Shown here piece by piece: positions 62,780 to 64,000 of a stretch of DNA of 64,000 bases. The position numbers and the translations under genes were made by a program. The notes under the pieces were generated by a model. The model saw only the letters and a list, made by a program, of their open reading frames with translations, was not told where the DNA came from and did not search any database. This stretch comes from Tsukamurella sp. 8F (GTDB lineage: Bacteria; Actinomycetota; Actinomycetes; Mycobacteriales; Mycobacteriaceae). Location of the stretch: NCBI RefSeq assembly GCF_029167375.1, contig NZ_JARFTP010000007.1, forward strand, positions 1 to 64,000, in the 5' to 3' direction. Each line of letters opens with the position of its first letter. Within the stretch, counting starts at the first letter, position 1.

Positions 62780-63554
62780 ATTCCGGCGTCTCCTTGTTGA
62801 GGGCCGCGTTGCGCGCGATCGCGTGATTCTTGCCGCGGAGCAGGCCCAACTGCAGCGCCTGCTCCACAGGGAACGAGAACCGGGAGCCGCTGTACCAGGT
62901 GTTCTCGAACAGCGCCTTGGACGCGGCGACCGCGTCGGGCGAGCGCTCCTTGAGCTTCTCGATGAGCTCGGCGGCCTGGGCCGCGGGGTCATCGGACACG
63001 GAGCTCACCAGGCCCCAGTCGAGCGCCTGCTGGGCCGAGAACGTCTCGCCGGTCATCGTCAGGCGCTTCGCTACGTCGATCGTGGTGAGCTGCGCGATGG
63101 ACGCGGACAGGGACATGTCGGGTATCAGTCCCCACTTGGCCTCGAGGATCGAGAAGTCGGAGCCTGTGTGCGCGAACCGGAAGTCCGCGCCCAGCGCGAT
63201 CTGGAGACCGCCGCCGAAACAGTGCCCCTGCACCACCGCGATCACAGGCGCGGGCACGCTCCGCCAGGCCCACCCCGCGGCCTGGAAGCTGTTGGCAGCC
63301 GACGTGCGGCGCGGCACGAAGTTCATGAGTAGCCGCCGCTGCTCCTTGCCCGCCGATGCGAAGTCGAGACCCGAGCAGAAGGACGGTCCGTCGCCTGTGA
63401 GGACGACGGCCCGCAGACTGTGGTCGCGCTTGGCACGATCCGCCGCCCTGGCCAGGTCGTCGATCATGTCCAGGGTGAGCCCGTTGTGCTTCTCCGGCCG
63501 GTTGATGCGCACGTACGCCACGTCGTCCCGTACGTCGTATTCGATGTTCGACAC
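62763..63554 (-). CDS. Crotonase-family protein (enoyl-CoA hydratase-like)
   Basis: CoA-dependent enzyme of 263 residues. RINRPEKHNGLTLDMIDDL, VVLTGDGPSFCSGLDF and VQGHCFGGGLQIALGADFRF form the crotonase fold and oxyanion hole. The catalytic region reads SILEAKWGLIPDMSLSASIAQL, so the first acidic position (Glu of LEAKWG) is present, but the GGTQRL motif of true enoyl-CoA hydratases is absent. Isomerase or another crotonase activity is therefore possible. The ATG at 63554 is divergent from the DNA repair gene. Confidence 0.9.
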   Translation of the reverse strand: MSNIEYDVRDDVAYVRINRPEKHNGLTLDMIDDLARAADRAKRDHSLRAVVLTGDGPSFCSGLDFASAGKEQRRLLMNFVPRRTSAANSFQAAGWAWRSVPAPVIAVVQGHCFGGGLQIALGADFRFAHTGSDFSILEAKWGLIPDMSLSASIAQLTTIDVAKRLTMTGETFSAQQALDWGLVSSVSDDPAAQAAELIEKLKERSPDAVAASKALFENTWYSGSRFSFPVEQALQLGLLRGKNHAIARNAALNKETPEFIERQ

Positions 63555-63676
63555 CGTCTCGCTCCTCGCTCCGCTTTGTCGGTTCCTCCAACGAGACTAA
63601 GGGGCGCCGCGACACCGCCTCATACAGGACGCGCCGCCACCGTTCGATCCGCAGGTACGGTCGGTAAGCTCACGGC

Positions 63677-64000
63677 ATGTCCACCACGCCCGTGTTGCGC
63701 ATCACGCAGGAACCCGAGTCCGATGCGGTCCTGTCCGAGCACCCGTTCGCCCTGCTCGCGGGGATGCTGCTGGATCAACAGTTCCCCATGGAGCGCGCGT
63801 TCGCGGGACCGTGGAAGGTGTTGGAACGCTTCGGGAGTATCGACCCGAAGGCGATCGCGGAGGCCGATCCTGCGACCTTCGAGGCGCTGTGCACCACACC
63901 ACCCGCGATCCATCGGTACGGCCGCGCGATGGCGGCGAGGCTGCAGACACTCGCTCGCATCGTCGTCGACGAGTACGACGGCGACGCGAGCCGGATCTGG
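63677..64000 (+). CDS. HhH-GPD base-excision DNA repair protein (partial)
   Basis: The first 108 codons of a gene truncated by the window end. The sequence opens MSTTPVLRITQEPESDAVLS, then HPFALLAGMLLDQQFPMERA with the helix-hairpin-helix glycosylase fold pattern and PPAIHRYGRAMAARLQTLA. This is typical of the actinobacterial 'HhH-GPD-type base excision DNA repair' family of about 190-200 residues, related to endonuclease III and AlkA glycosylases. The catalytic part lies outside the window. Divergent from the crotonase gene, 122 nt apart. Confidence 0.85.
   Translation, partial: MSTTPVLRITQEPESDAVLSEHPFALLAGMLLDQQFPMERAFAGPWKVLERFGSIDPKAIAEADPATFEALCTTPPAIHRYGRAMAARLQTLARIVVDEYDGDASRIW

Noticed and set aside
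1-64000. CRISPR array, prophage, insertion sequence or integrase
   Set aside because: No regularly spaced repeats, transposase motifs or phage structural genes were found on either strand by inspection.

Overview
This window comes from a GC-rich actinobacterial chromosome, most likely of the order Mycobacteriales (the Tsukamurella, Gordonia or Rhodococcus neighbourhood). The order of housekeeping genes supports this: rplU-rpmA next to an rne with a long acidic/basic disordered N-terminus, then ndk, a DUF4233 gene, folC and valS, followed by clpX, paired clpP2/clpP1 and tig. GTG starts are frequent, two sites resemble the IdeR/DtxR iron box, and tRNA-Pro(UGG) and tRNA-Gly(UCC) genes are present. 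No phage, insertion sequence or CRISPR array was seen. The genus is inferred and was not tested.

Layout. 1-11 kb (minus strand): rpmA, rplU, rne (split by an apparent 1-nt frameshift), ndk, a DUF4233 membrane protein, folC, valS and a neutral zinc metallopeptidase. 11-15 kb (plus): a DUF2207-type membrane protein, an APH(3')-type aminoglycoside phosphotransferase and an SLC13/MatC-like permease. 15-19.3 kb (minus): clpX, clpP2, clpP1 and tig, the housekeeping Clp protease and trigger factor. 19.5-26.6 kb: a DUF1304 protein, a polar amino-acid ABC transporter whose binding protein is fused to its permease, an iron-siderophore binding lipoprotein with an iron box at its start codon, and a very long Orn/Lys/Arg decarboxylase. 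26.8-31.1 kb (plus): a tightly coupled operon of a GntR regulator, an ADP-ribosylglycohydrolase-like enzyme, an NCS1 nucleobase/nucleoside permease and a PfkB kinase, which looks like a nucleoside or ribosyl-compound salvage module.

31.2-46 kb: a mixed accessory region with tRNA-Pro, an MHS-type MFS carrier, BenE with a divergent XRE-cupin regulator, an SGNH acyltransferase, an FecB/BtuF-like lipoprotein with a membrane protein, a cytochrome P450, an M24 peptidase, an acyltransferase without a visible start codon, a Gfo/Idh/MocA oxidoreductase, tRNA-Gly, a lipoprotein, and a drug-efflux MFS gene coupled to an ArsR-type regulator with a His-rich insert.

46-51.8 kb: a HAD hydrolase, then a six-gene operon headed by an iron-box-like site: iron-type ABC binding protein, FecCD permease and ATPase, followed by three translationally coupled genes of unknown function. 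Two of these may be glutamine-amidotransferase-like and one is FmdE-like. This is the best candidate here for an undescribed metal or metal-chelate handling system. 51.8-57.4 kb: an XRE-cupin regulator divergent from an agmatinase-family ureohydrolase, an APC permease, a nitrilase-family amidase and a lysine/arginine 2-monooxygenase-type flavoenzyme. Together these fit the arginine oxygenase route (arginine, 4-guanidinobutyramide, 4-guanidinobutyrate, GABA plus urea). 57.4-64 kb: a small membrane protein coupled to a second P450, a NarL-type two-component system followed by an APC permease, a crotonase-family enzyme, and the start of an HhH-GPD base-excision repair protein cut by the window end.
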